Positions 8,531 through 16,469 are shown, counted from the stretch's first letter. The stretch: DNA of 64,000 bases from Roseovarius sp. THAF27 (GCF_009363655.1 NZ_CP045393.1:1240001-1304000), one strand, 5' to 3'. The notes: generated by a model from the letters alone, not told the origin. Program-made: numbers and translations.

Positions 8531-8938
8531 ATGGCTGCAAATTCAGAGTCGGCGCACGCGAACCCGTCGTGGTTCGTGGGGCCCGGGGAAACCGATTACC
8601 TGGCATGGTTCGTGGTGGTCCTGCTGTGCCTGGCAATCTACGGGATGGTCGTGCTTTATGCCGCGTTCGACAGGTGGGCCGAGCATCAGTCGCAAGGCAC
8701 GCCGCTGGCGAAGACCATTCCGACGATGCTGACCATCGCGCTGCTGTACGAGATCTTTCCGCTGGACCATTTCAACATCCTGCTGCCGCTGAGCGCCATC
8801 CTGATCGCGCTGATGGCGGATTGGGCGCGGTTCAACCTGGGGCATGTCGAGGTGGGGCTCGAGGGCACGGCGAGACGGCGCGGGAAACGGCACATGCGGA
8901 GAGACCGGCGCAGCCCGGGGGGGACGGCGCATGATTGA
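8531..8938 (+). CDS. Small inner-membrane protein paired with HlyD-family gene
   Basis: This 135-residue protein has two to three hydrophobic segments (about 22-44, 66-80 and 83-97) and a strongly basic, Arg-rich C-terminal tail. Its stop overlaps the start of the HlyD-type gene by 8 nt, so translation is coupled. The arrangement of a small membrane protein immediately before a membrane-fusion protein recalls the E. coli YiaW-YiaV and YibI-YibH pairs (DUF3302 plus HlyD). The sequence resemblance is only in layout, so homology to DUF3302 is inference. The ATG was chosen over an upstream GTG because the longer version adds no membrane-like or conserved sequence. Confidence 0.7.
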   Translation: MAANSESAHANPSWFVGPGETDYLAWFVVVLLCLAIYGMVVLYAAFDRWAEHQSQGTPLAKTIPTMLTIALLYEIFPLDHFNILLPLSAILIALMADWARFNLGHVEVGLEGTARRRGKRHMRRDRRSPGGTAHD

Positions 8939-10127
8939 GCTTCTTCTGACATCGTTTCCGGTGATCATCCGGTATTTCCAGCTGAAGTGGCGGGGCGAGG
9001 CGCTGAGCGTGTGGAACATGAAGACGGCGGTGGTGATGTGGGCCGTCATGGCCTTTGCGCTGTTCCTGGTGATCTTCTATTTCCATCCCAAGAGCTATTC
9101 CGGGCTGGTGCCATTCCGCACCGTGTCGGTCGTGGCCCAGACCAGCGGGCCGGTGACAGGGGTGAACGTGGTGAACGGGCAGCGGGTCGCGGCGGGCGAC
9201 GTGCTGTTCCGGATCGAAGACGCGTCGCAGAAGGCCGCCGTGGCCGAGGCCGAGGCGCAGTTCGAACAGATCGCGGCGTCCGAGACCAAAGCGCAGGATG
9301 CGCTGCGGGTTGCGGAATCGCAGGTGCGCCAGGTCGAGGCGAACCTGGCCAAGCTTTCGGTGGACTTGCAGAATGCGCAGACCCTGGTGGAGCGCAACGT
9401 TGGGCGCGAGGACGACGTGCGCACGGCGCAGGCGGCGCTGGACGCAGCGCAGGCCGAGTTGGCGGCGGCGCAGGCGCAACTGGACGCGGCCACCTCGGAC
9501 CTGGAAGAGGGTATCCCGGCGCAGCGGCGCGCGGCGGAGACCAGGCTGGAAAGCGCCAAGGTGGCACTGGAGCGCACCGTGGTGCGCAGCTTTGCCGCCG
9601 GTACGGTCACGCAGCTGGCGATGAGCGAGGGCAGCCCGGCCTCGACCCTGATCCTGAGCCCGGCGATGGTGATCATCCCGGAACGGAGCGCGGACACGCC
9701 GGTGCGGATCGTGGCCGGGTTCTCGCAGGTGGCGATGGCCAACCTGCACGAGGGGATGCCGGCCGAGATCGCCTGTGACGCCAATGCCAACCTGTCGTTC
9801 CGCAACGCGGTCCTGCCGGCGCGGGTGGTGGCGATTCAACCGGCCATCGCGACCGGGCAGGTGACGCCGGGAGCGAAGCTGCTAGATCCCAACAGCGTGC
9901 GGCAGCGCGGGTCGGTTCTGGTCTACATGGAACTGGTCCATCCCGAGCACGAGGAGATCGTCCTGGATGGGTCGGGTTGCATCGTTCAGACCTACCGCAC
10001 CGACCTGCCGGGAATGGGCGGGCACCTGGTGGCCGCGACGGGCGTCGTGAAGGCGGCGGGGCTGCGGCTGAAGGTCTGGGGGTCGATCATCTCGGGCGTG
10101 GGGCTGGCCGGGGGCGGCGGGCACTGA
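8931..10127 (+). CDS. HlyD family secretion/efflux periplasmic adaptor
   Basis: A 398-residue membrane-fusion protein. One transmembrane helix (about 32-51) anchors it in the inner membrane. It is followed by a lipoyl-type half-motif (V-N-G-Q-R-V-A-A-G-D-V-L-F-R-I-E-D), a long Ala/Gln/Glu-rich coiled-coil hairpin (about 100-205), the second lipoyl half and a beta-barrel region. No TolC-like or ABC/RND pump gene is adjacent. It most resembles the YibH/YiaV type of stand-alone adaptors rather than a tripartite pump component. The small membrane gene upstream overlaps it by 8 nt and is probably its partner. Confidence 0.85.
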   Translation: MIELLLTSFPVIIRYFQLKWRGEALSVWNMKTAVVMWAVMAFALFLVIFYFHPKSYSGLVPFRTVSVVAQTSGPVTGVNVVNGQRVAAGDVLFRIEDASQKAAVAEAEAQFEQIAASETKAQDALRVAESQVRQVEANLAKLSVDLQNAQTLVERNVGREDDVRTAQAALDAAQAELAAAQAQLDAATSDLEEGIPAQRRAAETRLESAKVALERTVVRSFAAGTVTQLAMSEGSPASTLILSPAMVIIPERSADTPVRIVAGFSQVAMANLHEGMPAEIACDANANLSFRNAVLPARVVAIQPAIATGQVTPGAKLLDPNSVRQRGSVLVYMELVHPEHEEIVLDGSGCIVQTYRTDLPGMGGHLVAATGVVKAAGLRLKVWGSIISGVGLAGGGGH

Positions 10128-10271
10128 AGCGCCTTCCGGTAAACCCGGATCACGGCTGACCCGCCAAAGACCGCGGCGCACACAAGCGTCGTACGTGTTT
10201 TGCCTTTGGTTGATGCCTTTGGTGAAAGGCGAACCGGTTTAGGGTCCGGCCAACCGGCCCCCCCCCGTCTC

Positions 10272-10745
10272 TCAGAACGCCTCGGGTTTCGCCTCGCGGG
10301 CCATGTGGTCGAGCACGGCGTTGACGAAGCTGCCTTCCTTGCCCTCGGGATAGAAGCTCTTGGCGACATCGACGAATTCGCTGATCACGACCTTGACCGG
10401 CGCTTCGCCTTCGAGGAATTCGGCCCCGGCGGCGCGGAAGACGGCCCGCAAGGTGGGGTCGATGCGGGCGATGGGCCACTTGGCCACCAGCGCGCGGTCG
10501 GTCATCTGGTCGATCTTCGATTGCCAGTTCACCGCCTGTTCGACCAGCTTGCGGAAGAGGTCGATATCGCCGTCGGCCATGTCGATACCCTCTTCGACTT
10601 CCTGGCCGAAGCGGAAATCGAGGAACTCGCGGATGATCGTCTCGTAGGACTGGCTGGAATGTTCCATCTGAAAGAGCGCCTGCACGGCGTAGAGCCGCGC
10701 GGCGGAGCGCATCTTGCGTTTCTGGTTGCCGGAGAGTTCGGTCAT
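10272..10745 (-). CDS. nusB: Transcription antitermination factor NusB
   Basis: NusB binds BoxA RNA with NusE/S10 to prevent premature termination on rRNA operons. The 157-residue protein has the all-helical NusB features: an N-terminal R-S-A-A-R-L-Y-A-V-Q-A-L-F-Q-M-E helix, the P-I-A-R-I-D-P-T-L-R-A-V-F-R-A-A segment, and V-V-I-S-E-F-V-D-V-A-K-S-F near the end. It overlaps the ribH stop by 4 nt (ATGA), giving the ribB-ribH-nusB order common in alphaproteobacteria. Confidence 0.95.
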   Translation of the reverse strand: MTELSGNQKRKMRSAARLYAVQALFQMEHSSQSYETIIREFLDFRFGQEVEEGIDMADGDIDLFRKLVEQAVNWQSKIDQMTDRALVAKWPIARIDPTLRAVFRAAGAEFLEGEAPVKVVISEFVDVAKSFYPEGKEGSFVNAVLDHMAREAKPEAF

Positions 10746-11284
10746 GCGGTGGGCGTATCCTTGGGCGTGCCTGCGAGCCTGTATTCTTCCGCGTCCGGCA
10801 TGAAGCCGACGCCCTTGCGGGTGCCCCATTTGCGGGTGAGCGCAATGAGGTGCAGGGCGGCGGCGGCGGCGCCTGCGCCCTTGTTCATCTGCTCGGGGTC
10901 GGCGCGTTCCACGGCCTGATCGCGGTTTTCGACCGTAAGGATGCCGTTGCCGATGCAGAGGCCCTGAAGGCCCAGAAGGGTGATGCCGCGGCTGGAATCG
11001 TTGCAGACCGTCTCGTAATGGGTGGTGGCACCGCGGATGACGCAGCCAAGCGCCACGTAGCCGTCGAAGTTCGACAGGCGCTCGGCAATGCCGATGGAGG
11101 TGGGGATTTCCAGCGCGCCGGGGACTTCGATGAGGTCGTAGGTCGCGCCGGAGGCTTCGATCTCGGCGCGGGCGCCTTCGATCATCATGTCGGCGATGTC
11201 GCGGTAGAAGGGGGCCACGACGATCAGCAGTTTCACGGGCTTGTCGAACGTGGCGCGGGGCAGGGTGTATTCGGTTCCGGCCAT
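10742..11284 (-). CDS. ribH: 6,7-dimethyl-8-ribityllumazine synthase
   Basis: RibH condenses 5-amino-6-ribitylamino-uracil with dihydroxybutanone phosphate, the penultimate riboflavin step. Signatures in the 180-residue protein are V-P-G-A-L-E-I-P, A-L-G-C-V-I-R-G-A-T-T-H-Y-E (with the catalytic His) and G-I-T-L-L-G-L-Q-G-L. It is slightly longer than the typical 155 residues because of C-terminal and N-terminal extensions. The start MAGTEYTLP lies 4 nt after the ribB stop. It shares an operon with ribB and nusB. Confidence 0.95.
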   Translation of the reverse strand: MAGTEYTLPRATFDKPVKLLIVVAPFYRDIADMMIEGARAEIEASGATYDLIEVPGALEIPTSIGIAERLSNFDGYVALGCVIRGATTHYETVCNDSSRGITLLGLQGLCIGNGILTVENRDQAVERADPEQMNKGAGAAAAALHLIALTRKWGTRKGVGFMPDAEEYRLAGTPKDTPTA

Positions 11285-11288
11285 GGCG

Positions 11289-12440
11289 TTATCCTTCGCT
11301 GAGAGGGTGCGTGCCGACGATGCTGATGCCATAGGCGTCAAGCCCGAGATAGCGGGTCTTGGGGCTGTCGGTGACGAGGATCAGTTCGTGCAGGCCCATC
11401 GTCGACATGATCTGAGCGCCGAGGCCCGTCTGCTTGATTGTCCGGGGCGTGTCGTCCTCTTCCATTTCCGAGGCGAGGCTGGGCCGGGGCTGGCGGAAGA
11501 GGAACACGGCACCGCGGCCTTCGCGGGCGATGATGTTCATGGCGCGGGGCAGTTTGCCGGTGGGGCCGTCGGATTTGGCATCAAGGCCGATGCCGAGCAC
11601 ATCCTCGAGCGCGTTGAGGGCGTGGGTGCGGGCCAGCACGGGCTTGCCGTCGGTGATGTCGCCCTTGGACAGCACCACGTGTTCGGTATCGGTGATCTGG
11701 TCGGCGAAGATGCGCATCTCCCACTCGCCGCCATGGGACGAGGTGACGGTCTCGCGCCGGACCTCGCGCACGAGGTTGTCGTGCTTGTGGCGATAGGCGA
11801 TGAGGTCGGAGATGGTGCCGATCTTCATGCCGTGAGTCTTGGCGAAGTCCACCAGGTCGGGCAGGCGTGCCATGGTGCCGTCGTCCTTCATGATCTCGCA
11901 GATCACGCCGGAGGGGTTGAGACCGGCGAGGCGCGAGATGTCCACGGCGGCCTCGGTGTGGCCGGCACGCACCAGCACGCCCCCGTTGCGGGCGCGCAGG
12001 GGAAAGACGTGGCCCGGCGTGGCGATATGCGCCTGGGTGTTCTGTTCGTTGATCGCGGTCGAGATGGTCAGCGCACGGTCGGCGGCCGAGATGCCGGTGC
12101 TGACGCCCTCGCGGGCCTCGATGCTGACGGTGAAGGCGGTCTCATGGCGTGACGAGTTGTTCACGGCCATCATGGGCAAGCCAAGGCGGTCGATGCGCTC
12201 GGATGTCATGGGCAAGCAGATGAGACCCTTGCCGTGGGTGGCCATGAAGTTGATCACCTCTGGCGTGGCGAATTCGGCGGGGATCACCAGGTCGCCCTCG
12301 TTTTCTCGGTCTTCGTGGTCGACGAGGATGAATATGCGGCCGGCCCGCGCCTCGGCGATGATTTCCTCGGTGGGAGAGATCGCGGAGCGCAGTTCGGCCT
12401 CGACGGGACCGGGTTTTTCGAAAGCTTGGGTTTCGGACAT
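11289..12440 (-). CDS. ribB: 3,4-dihydroxy-2-butanone-4-phosphate synthase with degenerate RibA-like domain
   Basis: The N-terminal half (about 20-215) is a complete DHBP synthase: D-H-E-D-R-E-N-E-G-D-L, the substrate loop around N-N-S-S-R-H-E-T-A-F-T-V-S-I-E-A and a later T-P-G-H-V-F-P-L-R segment. It makes the four-carbon unit for riboflavin from ribulose 5-phosphate. The C-terminal half (about 225-383) aligns with GTP cyclohydrolase II but lacks the zinc cysteine cluster: where the family has C-x-x-x-D-x-F-G-S-x-R-C-x-C, this protein reads A-L-N-A-L-E-D-V-L-G with no cysteine. It therefore fits the RibBX type, with an inactive second domain. No FMN riboswitch is evident upstream. Confidence 0.92.
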   Translation of the reverse strand: MSETQAFEKPGPVEAELRSAISPTEEIIAEARAGRIFILVDHEDRENEGDLVIPAEFATPEVINFMATHGKGLICLPMTSERIDRLGLPMMAVNNSSRHETAFTVSIEAREGVSTGISAADRALTISTAINEQNTQAHIATPGHVFPLRARNGGVLVRAGHTEAAVDISRLAGLNPSGVICEIMKDDGTMARLPDLVDFAKTHGMKIGTISDLIAYRHKHDNLVREVRRETVTSSHGGEWEMRIFADQITDTEHVVLSKGDITDGKPVLARTHALNALEDVLGIGLDAKSDGPTGKLPRAMNIIAREGRGAVFLFRQPRPSLASEMEEDDTPRTIKQTGLGAQIMSTMGLHELILVTDSPKTRYLGLDAYGISIVGTHPLSEG

Positions 12441-12659
12441 CTGGCGCCTCTGGGGTTACAGGCCCGCCAGATAGCGCAGGGGTTTGCGGAAGGCCAGAGG
12501 GGATGTCGGGTTAAGGCCCCCGGCTGACGGGTTCGGAGGTGTCCGTCGGACGACATGTCGCGGCGGAACGGCACCGATCAGCCGGTGGCGCGGGTGCTTT
12601 TCCTTGAGGAGCGGGAACGTTGTGCTACACTTATGTGCAACGCGCAAAGGAGTCGTCCA

Positions 12660-12995
12660 ATGCCCAAGCTCATCCGCATGTATATCATGAACGTCGCCAT
12701 CGGCTTTGGCCTTGCGGCGGTCTTCGTGGGGATGCTCTTGTGGTTCGATATCGCCAACCTGTGGCACCTGGTCAGCCATTCCGACAAGGGCTGGCTGGCG
12801 GTCCTGCTGCTGTGGGTGTCGAACGGGATCGTCTTTGCGGGCGTGCAGTTCGGCATCACGGTGATGCGGATGAAGGACGATGACGACGATGACGGCCCCG
12901 GTGGCGGGCTGCGCCAGCACGTGATGCGGCGGGACCATGCGACCATCCCGGTGCGGGTGGATCAGGGCGAGCGTCCGTTCTGGAGCAAGCGGTAG
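12660..12995 (+). CDS. Hypothetical two-helix membrane protein
   Basis: This 111-residue protein has two hydrophobic helices (about 10-30 and 42-66), a run of six aspartates after the second helix and a basic C-terminal tail ending F-W-S-K-R. The ATG is preceded by AAAGGAG at 7 nt, a strong ribosome-binding site. I do not recognise a named family, although compact proteins of this shape are common in Rhodobacterales. It is divergent from the riboflavin operon and probably has its own promoter in the 219-nt gap. Confidence 0.7.
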   Translation: MPKLIRMYIMNVAIGFGLAAVFVGMLLWFDIANLWHLVSHSDKGWLAVLLLWVSNGIVFAGVQFGITVMRMKDDDDDDGPGGGLRQHVMRRDHATIPVRVDQGERPFWSKR

Positions 12996-13062
12996 GCTTT
13001 TTCGAATTGAATTTGTGAGACACGCTGTTCGGATTGCGTCGGGGTTGCGCAAGCGTCGCGCG

Positions 13063-13085
13063 CGTGGGTTTTCACCCACCCTACG
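13063..13085. repeat. GTGGGTTTTCACCCAC palindromic repeat, copy 4
   Basis: Same core and CCTACG tail as the copies at 5483 and 6983. It is followed 13 nt later by a member of the second palindrome family (13098-13120), so the two repeat types occur as a composite here. Confidence 0.8.
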
Positions 13086-13097
13086 GTCATCCACGTC

Positions 13098-13120
13098 ATC
13101 CTCGGGCTTGACCCGAGGAT
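13098..13120. repeat. GC-rich inverted repeat (ATCCTCGGG / CCCGAGGAT)
   Basis: Perfect 9-nt arms around CTTGA. It is related in structure to 5158-5178 and 35625-35645 although the arm sequence differs slightly. Confidence 0.7.
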
Positions 13121-13391
13121 CTCTGGCGTCGGGCCATCCGGGATAAGGGTATGATTCCAAGCCACGGCGCGGCGCACTGTGCGGAAGGTGTGACGGGCCC
13201 GCACGCAACCGTTTGGTTCTCTCATTCCCGAGGACCTGTATATACAGGTGGGCGCCGGGTAACCGGACCAGGGCCCGGACAGAGCCAGCTCCCTCGGAAT
13301 TGCTTAAGGCCACCGGAATGCAACCGTTCACGAGAAGGGCAGCACCCGTCACCCCATTGAGGTAAGGCGTCGGAGGCGGTGCGGCAAGGGG

Positions 13392-14174
13392 CTATTCCGC
13401 GGCATCCGAAATAAATCCGTAGTCCCGCAACTGCTCGGGGAGCAGGACGTAGATCTCATCGGGCGGTGTGGCGAGCGCGTGGGTCATGACCATCGGATCG
13501 ATGCCCATCTCGTCGAGATAGCTCATGACTTCGCCCTGGCCCGCCTGGATATCCTCGACCGCGAAGGAAGCGGGGAGGATCGTGCTTTCGCCGAAATAGT
13601 GCTGGTGGACGCCGACCTGGGCGGCTTCGTCGATCTCGCGCGTGGCGCCGCCGGCGAGCATGTAGGGGCAGGCGGAGAAGCAATATTCCCCCGAGAGCAT
13701 TTGTGTCGTCAGTCCCGTGTCGCGGAAGTGCCGGCCGAGGGCCAGCGCCTCGGTCACGGTGCCGCCGGGGGATTGCAGGATGAGGGTCTCGGGGGCGGGT
13801 TCGCTTTCGTCGAGCCGCTTGATGATGCGGGCGGCGTCGCCCTCGGCAATGCCGCCCTCGAGCCGGTAGGTAGTGCCGTCTTCCTGCGTCAGCACCAGGC
13901 GCTCGGGCAGCTCGCCGGGGTCGCGGGCGGGGCGCGTGGCGGGGCGGTCGCGGTCGGGGCGGAAGAGGCGGCGCTGGTCGCCGGGGCGCACGGGTTCGGT
14001 CAGGCGGGGGGCGTCGGGGGCCATGCCCGGCAGGCGCAGGCCCGAGACGCTGACATCGCCCAGCACCAGCAGGGCGCCGATGCCGATCTGGAAGATCAGC
14101 GCGCCGGTGAGGATGCGTGCGACGGGGGGGCCGTGCTTGCTCTTGGTTTTTTCGTCCCGGTCGGCGTCGCTCAT
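13392..14174 (-). CDS. Membrane-anchored ClpP/crotonase-fold protein (COG3904-like)
   Basis: The 260-residue protein has one N-terminal transmembrane helix (about 20-44), a low-complexity Arg/Pro/Asp linker to about 90, and a periplasmic domain. That domain has ClpP-like motifs: L-Q-S-P-G-G-T-V near 134-141 (oxyanion-type loop), a candidate nucleophile in S-G-E-Y-C-F-S-A-C-P-Y-M-L, and a His in G-V-H-Q-H-Y-F-G. These match the group often called periplasmic protein COG3904 or ClpP-like. Two cysteines in the motif could form a disulfide. Catalysis is not shown. It overlaps the upstream coiled-coil membrane gene by 4 nt, so the two products probably work together. Confidence 0.75.
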   Translation of the reverse strand: MSDADRDEKTKSKHGPPVARILTGALIFQIGIGALLVLGDVSVSGLRLPGMAPDAPRLTEPVRPGDQRRLFRPDRDRPATRPARDPGELPERLVLTQEDGTTYRLEGGIAEGDAARIIKRLDESEPAPETLILQSPGGTVTEALALGRHFRDTGLTTQMLSGEYCFSACPYMLAGGATREIDEAAQVGVHQHYFGESTILPASFAVEDIQAGQGEVMSYLDEMGIDPMVMTHALATPPDEIYVLLPEQLRDYGFISDAAE

Positions 14175-15466
14175 GGCGTGGTTCCGGTGATGCGCTTGAC
14201 CTTGTGGCCATCCTCCCGCGTGTCCTCCTGCCCGGGTTTGCGCGGGGCGGGCGTGTCCTCGATCTCGTGGGCCACGGCGATGGCGGCGCGCAGTTCGGCG
14301 ACGGTCATGGTGTCCTCGATATCGGTGCCGTCGCGCATCGAGCGGATCATGCCGTGGGTGATCGACAGGATCAGCACCAGGACGGCGGGCAGAAGGTCGA
14401 TGGCGATTGCACCGGCCCAGGAAGGGACGAAGTTGCGGGCATAGAGGATGACCGCGTCGGCCGACGAGATGGGCGTGTAGGTGACCTCCGGTGCGGGTTC
14501 GAGTGCTGCGACCTCCTGTGCGGCGCGTTCCAGTGTGGCGGCGCGCTGGCCCAGGACCTCGAGCACCGAGGTGATGGTGGCGGCCTGGTCGCCGCGGCCC
14601 TCGGCGGTGCGGCTGTCAAGCTCGGGTAGCACGACAGAGGCCGAAAGATCCTGCGCGGCGCGTTCCACGAGGGGGGCGACGGTCAGCTGGCGCATCTGGG
14701 TGATAAGGCCCTGCAGGCGCACGGCGGCCTCGGAGAACTCGACCGAGCGGGCCTCGACCGGCCCCGGTTCGACCGTGAGGGAGCGCATCCGGCTGAGGAT
14801 GGTGTTGCCTTCGGCGAAGGCGGTGTCGACGAGCGGGGTCTGTTCTGCGATCTGTTGTTCGAGGGCGGCAAGTTCGGCGGATTTCTGGCGCAAGACCCGG
14901 AAGACGGCGCCGCGGCCGGCAAGGCCCGAGAGGTTGCCGGTGGCTTCCTGTTCGCTGAGATCCTCGAAGGATTGGCGCACGCGGGCGACGTCGCGGCCCA
15001 GGGCCTGGCCGGTGAGGGCAATCTCGTGCGCGCGTTCGAGGCTTTGCTGGTAGTCCTGCACGGTTTCCGCGAGGTGTTGTTCGACCGCCGCCGAGCCGGC
15101 GAGGGCGGCGGCGTTGAGCCAGCTGGACATGGCGATGATGGCGACCGAGCCGAGGCCCATCGCGCCCAAGAGGCCGACGCGGGCGCGGGCGGAGGTGACG
15201 GCGGGAAAGAGGCGCAGAAGGTAGGACCAGAAGACGAAAATGCCAACCGAGACGGCGACGGAATAGGCCAGCGCCGCGAAGGTCGACATGGCGCCGGTGT
15301 CGTCCAGCAGGGACGAGACGCCGAGATAGGTGTAGATGCCCGACGCCACGGCAAGAACGCCCAAGGCCGTGCCCGAGAAGGTTTCCAGCCAGTCGATATG
15401 GCCTTCGAGATCGCGGGCATAGCGGGCGCCGCGTGTGCGGGAGGAGTCTGTTTTCGGATCGGGCAT
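14171..15466 (-). CDS. Coiled-coil integral membrane protein, unknown function
   Basis: This 431-residue protein has three N-terminal hydrophobic segments (about 33-52, 60-84 and 96-116), a long Glu/Gln/Ala-rich predicted coiled coil (about 120-320), one more transmembrane helix (about 350-374) and a charged C-terminal tail. The coiled coil would lie on one side of the membrane between the helices. I do not recognise a family. Its stop overlaps the start of the ClpP-like gene by 4 nt (ATGA), which implies a translationally coupled two-gene operon. Confidence 0.75.
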   Translation of the reverse strand: MPDPKTDSSRTRGARYARDLEGHIDWLETFSGTALGVLAVASGIYTYLGVSSLLDDTGAMSTFAALAYSVAVSVGIFVFWSYLLRLFPAVTSARARVGLLGAMGLGSVAIIAMSSWLNAAALAGSAAVEQHLAETVQDYQQSLERAHEIALTGQALGRDVARVRQSFEDLSEQEATGNLSGLAGRGAVFRVLRQKSAELAALEQQIAEQTPLVDTAFAEGNTILSRMRSLTVEPGPVEARSVEFSEAAVRLQGLITQMRQLTVAPLVERAAQDLSASVVLPELDSRTAEGRGDQAATITSVLEVLGQRAATLERAAQEVAALEPAPEVTYTPISSADAVILYARNFVPSWAGAIAIDLLPAVLVLILSITHGMIRSMRDGTDIEDTMTVAELRAAIAVAHEIEDTPAPRKPGQEDTREDGHKVKRITGTTP

Positions 15467-15595
15467 GGCGGACCTTTTTACAGCGAAAGAGGGGCGCGAC
15501 CGTGCCTGACCCCGGGGACATCACTATGAAATGGTTAATTAATCACACAAGACAAGCCTGCGTGATCAGCAATTCCCGTGTAGGGGCTTGCCAAT

Positions 15596-15610
15596 GTTCA
15601 CGTATTGTTC
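15596..15610 (+). promoter_or_regulatory. LexA (SOS) box upstream of mmcB
   Basis: GTTC-ACGTATT-GTTC is an exact match to the alphaproteobacterial LexA operator GTTC-N7-GTTC. It ends 13 nt before the mmcB start codon, inside the expected promoter or leader. MmcB homologues are LexA-controlled in other alphaproteobacteria, so regulation by DNA damage is likely. Confidence 0.8.
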
Positions 15611-15623
15611 GTAAATTGGCGTC

Positions 15624-16073
15624 ATGCAGGACCAAGCCAGCGACATAATTGCGATGCAGCCCGGCCAGCTTTTGGCGCGGGGCGTGTGCCGGCATTTGCT
15701 GGGATATGATTTCGCCACTGTCGAGGAGTTTTCGCCCGAGCGGGGCAAGCGCGTGGACGTGATGGCGCTGGGGCCGAAGGGCGAGATCTGGGTTGTGGAG
15801 TGCAAGTCGAGCCGGGCCGATTTCACTTCGGACCTGAAATGGGACGGATATCTTGAGTGGTGCGATCGGTATTTCTGGGCGGTGGACGAAGCGTTCCCGA
15901 CGGACCTGTTGCCGGACGGCACAGGGTTGATCATCGCGGATGCCTATGATGCGCAGATCATCCGGATGGCGCCGGAGCACAAGCTGGCGGGCGCGCGGCG
16001 CACGGCATTGACACGGCGGTTTGCGCGGCAGGCGGCGCTGCGGTTGCAGGGCGCGCGCGATCCGGGGCTGTAG
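15624..16073 (+). CDS. mmcB: MmcB family DNA repair protein
   Basis: A 149-residue protein of the MmcB family, which has a PD-(D/E)XK nuclease-like fold and was linked to mitomycin C tolerance in Caulobacter. The putative nuclease core is visible: E-E-F around residue 35, R-V-D-V-M-A-L then I-W-V-V-E-C-K-S-S near 56-64 (the E-x-K element), and a following S-D-L-K-W-D-G-Y segment. A LexA box sits just upstream. The gene is not in an operon; the triple-palindrome repeat follows and may act as a transcription end. Confidence 0.88.
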   Translation: MQDQASDIIAMQPGQLLARGVCRHLLGYDFATVEEFSPERGKRVDVMALGPKGEIWVVECKSSRADFTSDLKWDGYLEWCDRYFWAVDEAFPTDLLPDGTGLIIADAYDAQIIRMAPEHKLAGARRTALTRRFARQAALRLQGARDPGL

Positions 16074-16079
16074 TGGGGG

Positions 16080-16147
16080 CGTTTTCTGCGCAGAAAACGG
16101 GATAGAAAATGCGTATTTTCTATCCCAAAATTTGCGTAAATTTTGGG
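16080..16147. repeat. Triple-palindrome intergenic repeat, copy 2
   Basis: Three adjacent palindromes are present: 16080-16099 (perfect 20-mer), 16100-16125 (11-nt arms around GCGT) and 16124-16147 (10-nt arms around GCGT). Arm sequences AGAAAAT/ATTTTCT and CCAAAATTT/AAATTTTGG match those of the copy at 1342-1408 in the same order. It lies between the convergent mmcB and the 61-residue gene. Confidence 0.88.
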
Positions 16148-16156
16148 TGCGGCCGG

Positions 16157-16342
16157 CTAGCGTTTCGTCTCGGCGGCCTTGGCGGCGGCGAGGATCTCCT
16201 CGGCGATCTCGCGGGCCTCGTCGGGCTCGAAATCCATGGGAATCTCGGTAGAGCCCGCCATGATGAACAGGCGCACCATGCCCTGGTCGGTGGGACCGAT
16301 CTGCAGATTCGCCTCGATGTCGCGTTCGTCGTTGATGCCCAC
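16157..16342 (-). CDS. Small conserved acidic protein (DUF6324-like)
   Basis: A 61-residue acidic protein beginning M-G-I-N-D-E-R-D-I-E-A-N-L-Q-I-G and ending in an alanine-rich helix with a basic tip. The sequence pattern (two short beta segments, then a helix) matches a small protein conserved across Rhodobacterales that I believe is catalogued as DUF6324; the number is from memory. Function is unknown. It is convergent with mmcB and sits about 130 nt before tRNA-His on the opposite strand. Confidence 0.7.
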   Translation of the reverse strand: MGINDERDIEANLQIGPTDQGMVRLFIMAGSTEIPMDFEPDEAREIAEEILAAAKAAETKR

Positions 16343-16469
16343 GGCCGCCTCCTGGATAATTGGAATGGCCTACCGCCTTGGCCGCGTGAAGGCAAGCGGG
16401 TTGGAATGGGCGGGGAAGTGTCAAAGAGGCTTGCAATCGCGGACCGGGAAAGTTAAATCCGTGCCGCGT

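Larger units (their letters stand above)
12996..13391. other. 396-nt intergenic region with repeats
   Basis: The gap lies between two convergent genes. It holds a GTGGGTTTTCACCCAC element (13063-13085), a GC-rich inverted repeat (13098-13120) and an isolated 16-nt perfect palindrome ACCTGTATATACAGGT (13234-13249). I see no credible protein-coding frame or known RNA in it. Confidence 0.6.

Noticed and set aside
12441-12659. FMN riboswitch upstream of ribB
   Set aside because: I read the minus strand for the conserved RFN blocks and saw no convincing match; only the gene's normal leader and the divergent promoter area remain.
13234-13249. LexA-like palindrome ACCTGTATATACAGGT
   Set aside because: It resembles the E. 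coli CTG...CAG pattern but with too short a spacer, lies far from any gene start, and alphaproteobacterial LexA uses GTTC-N7-GTTC.
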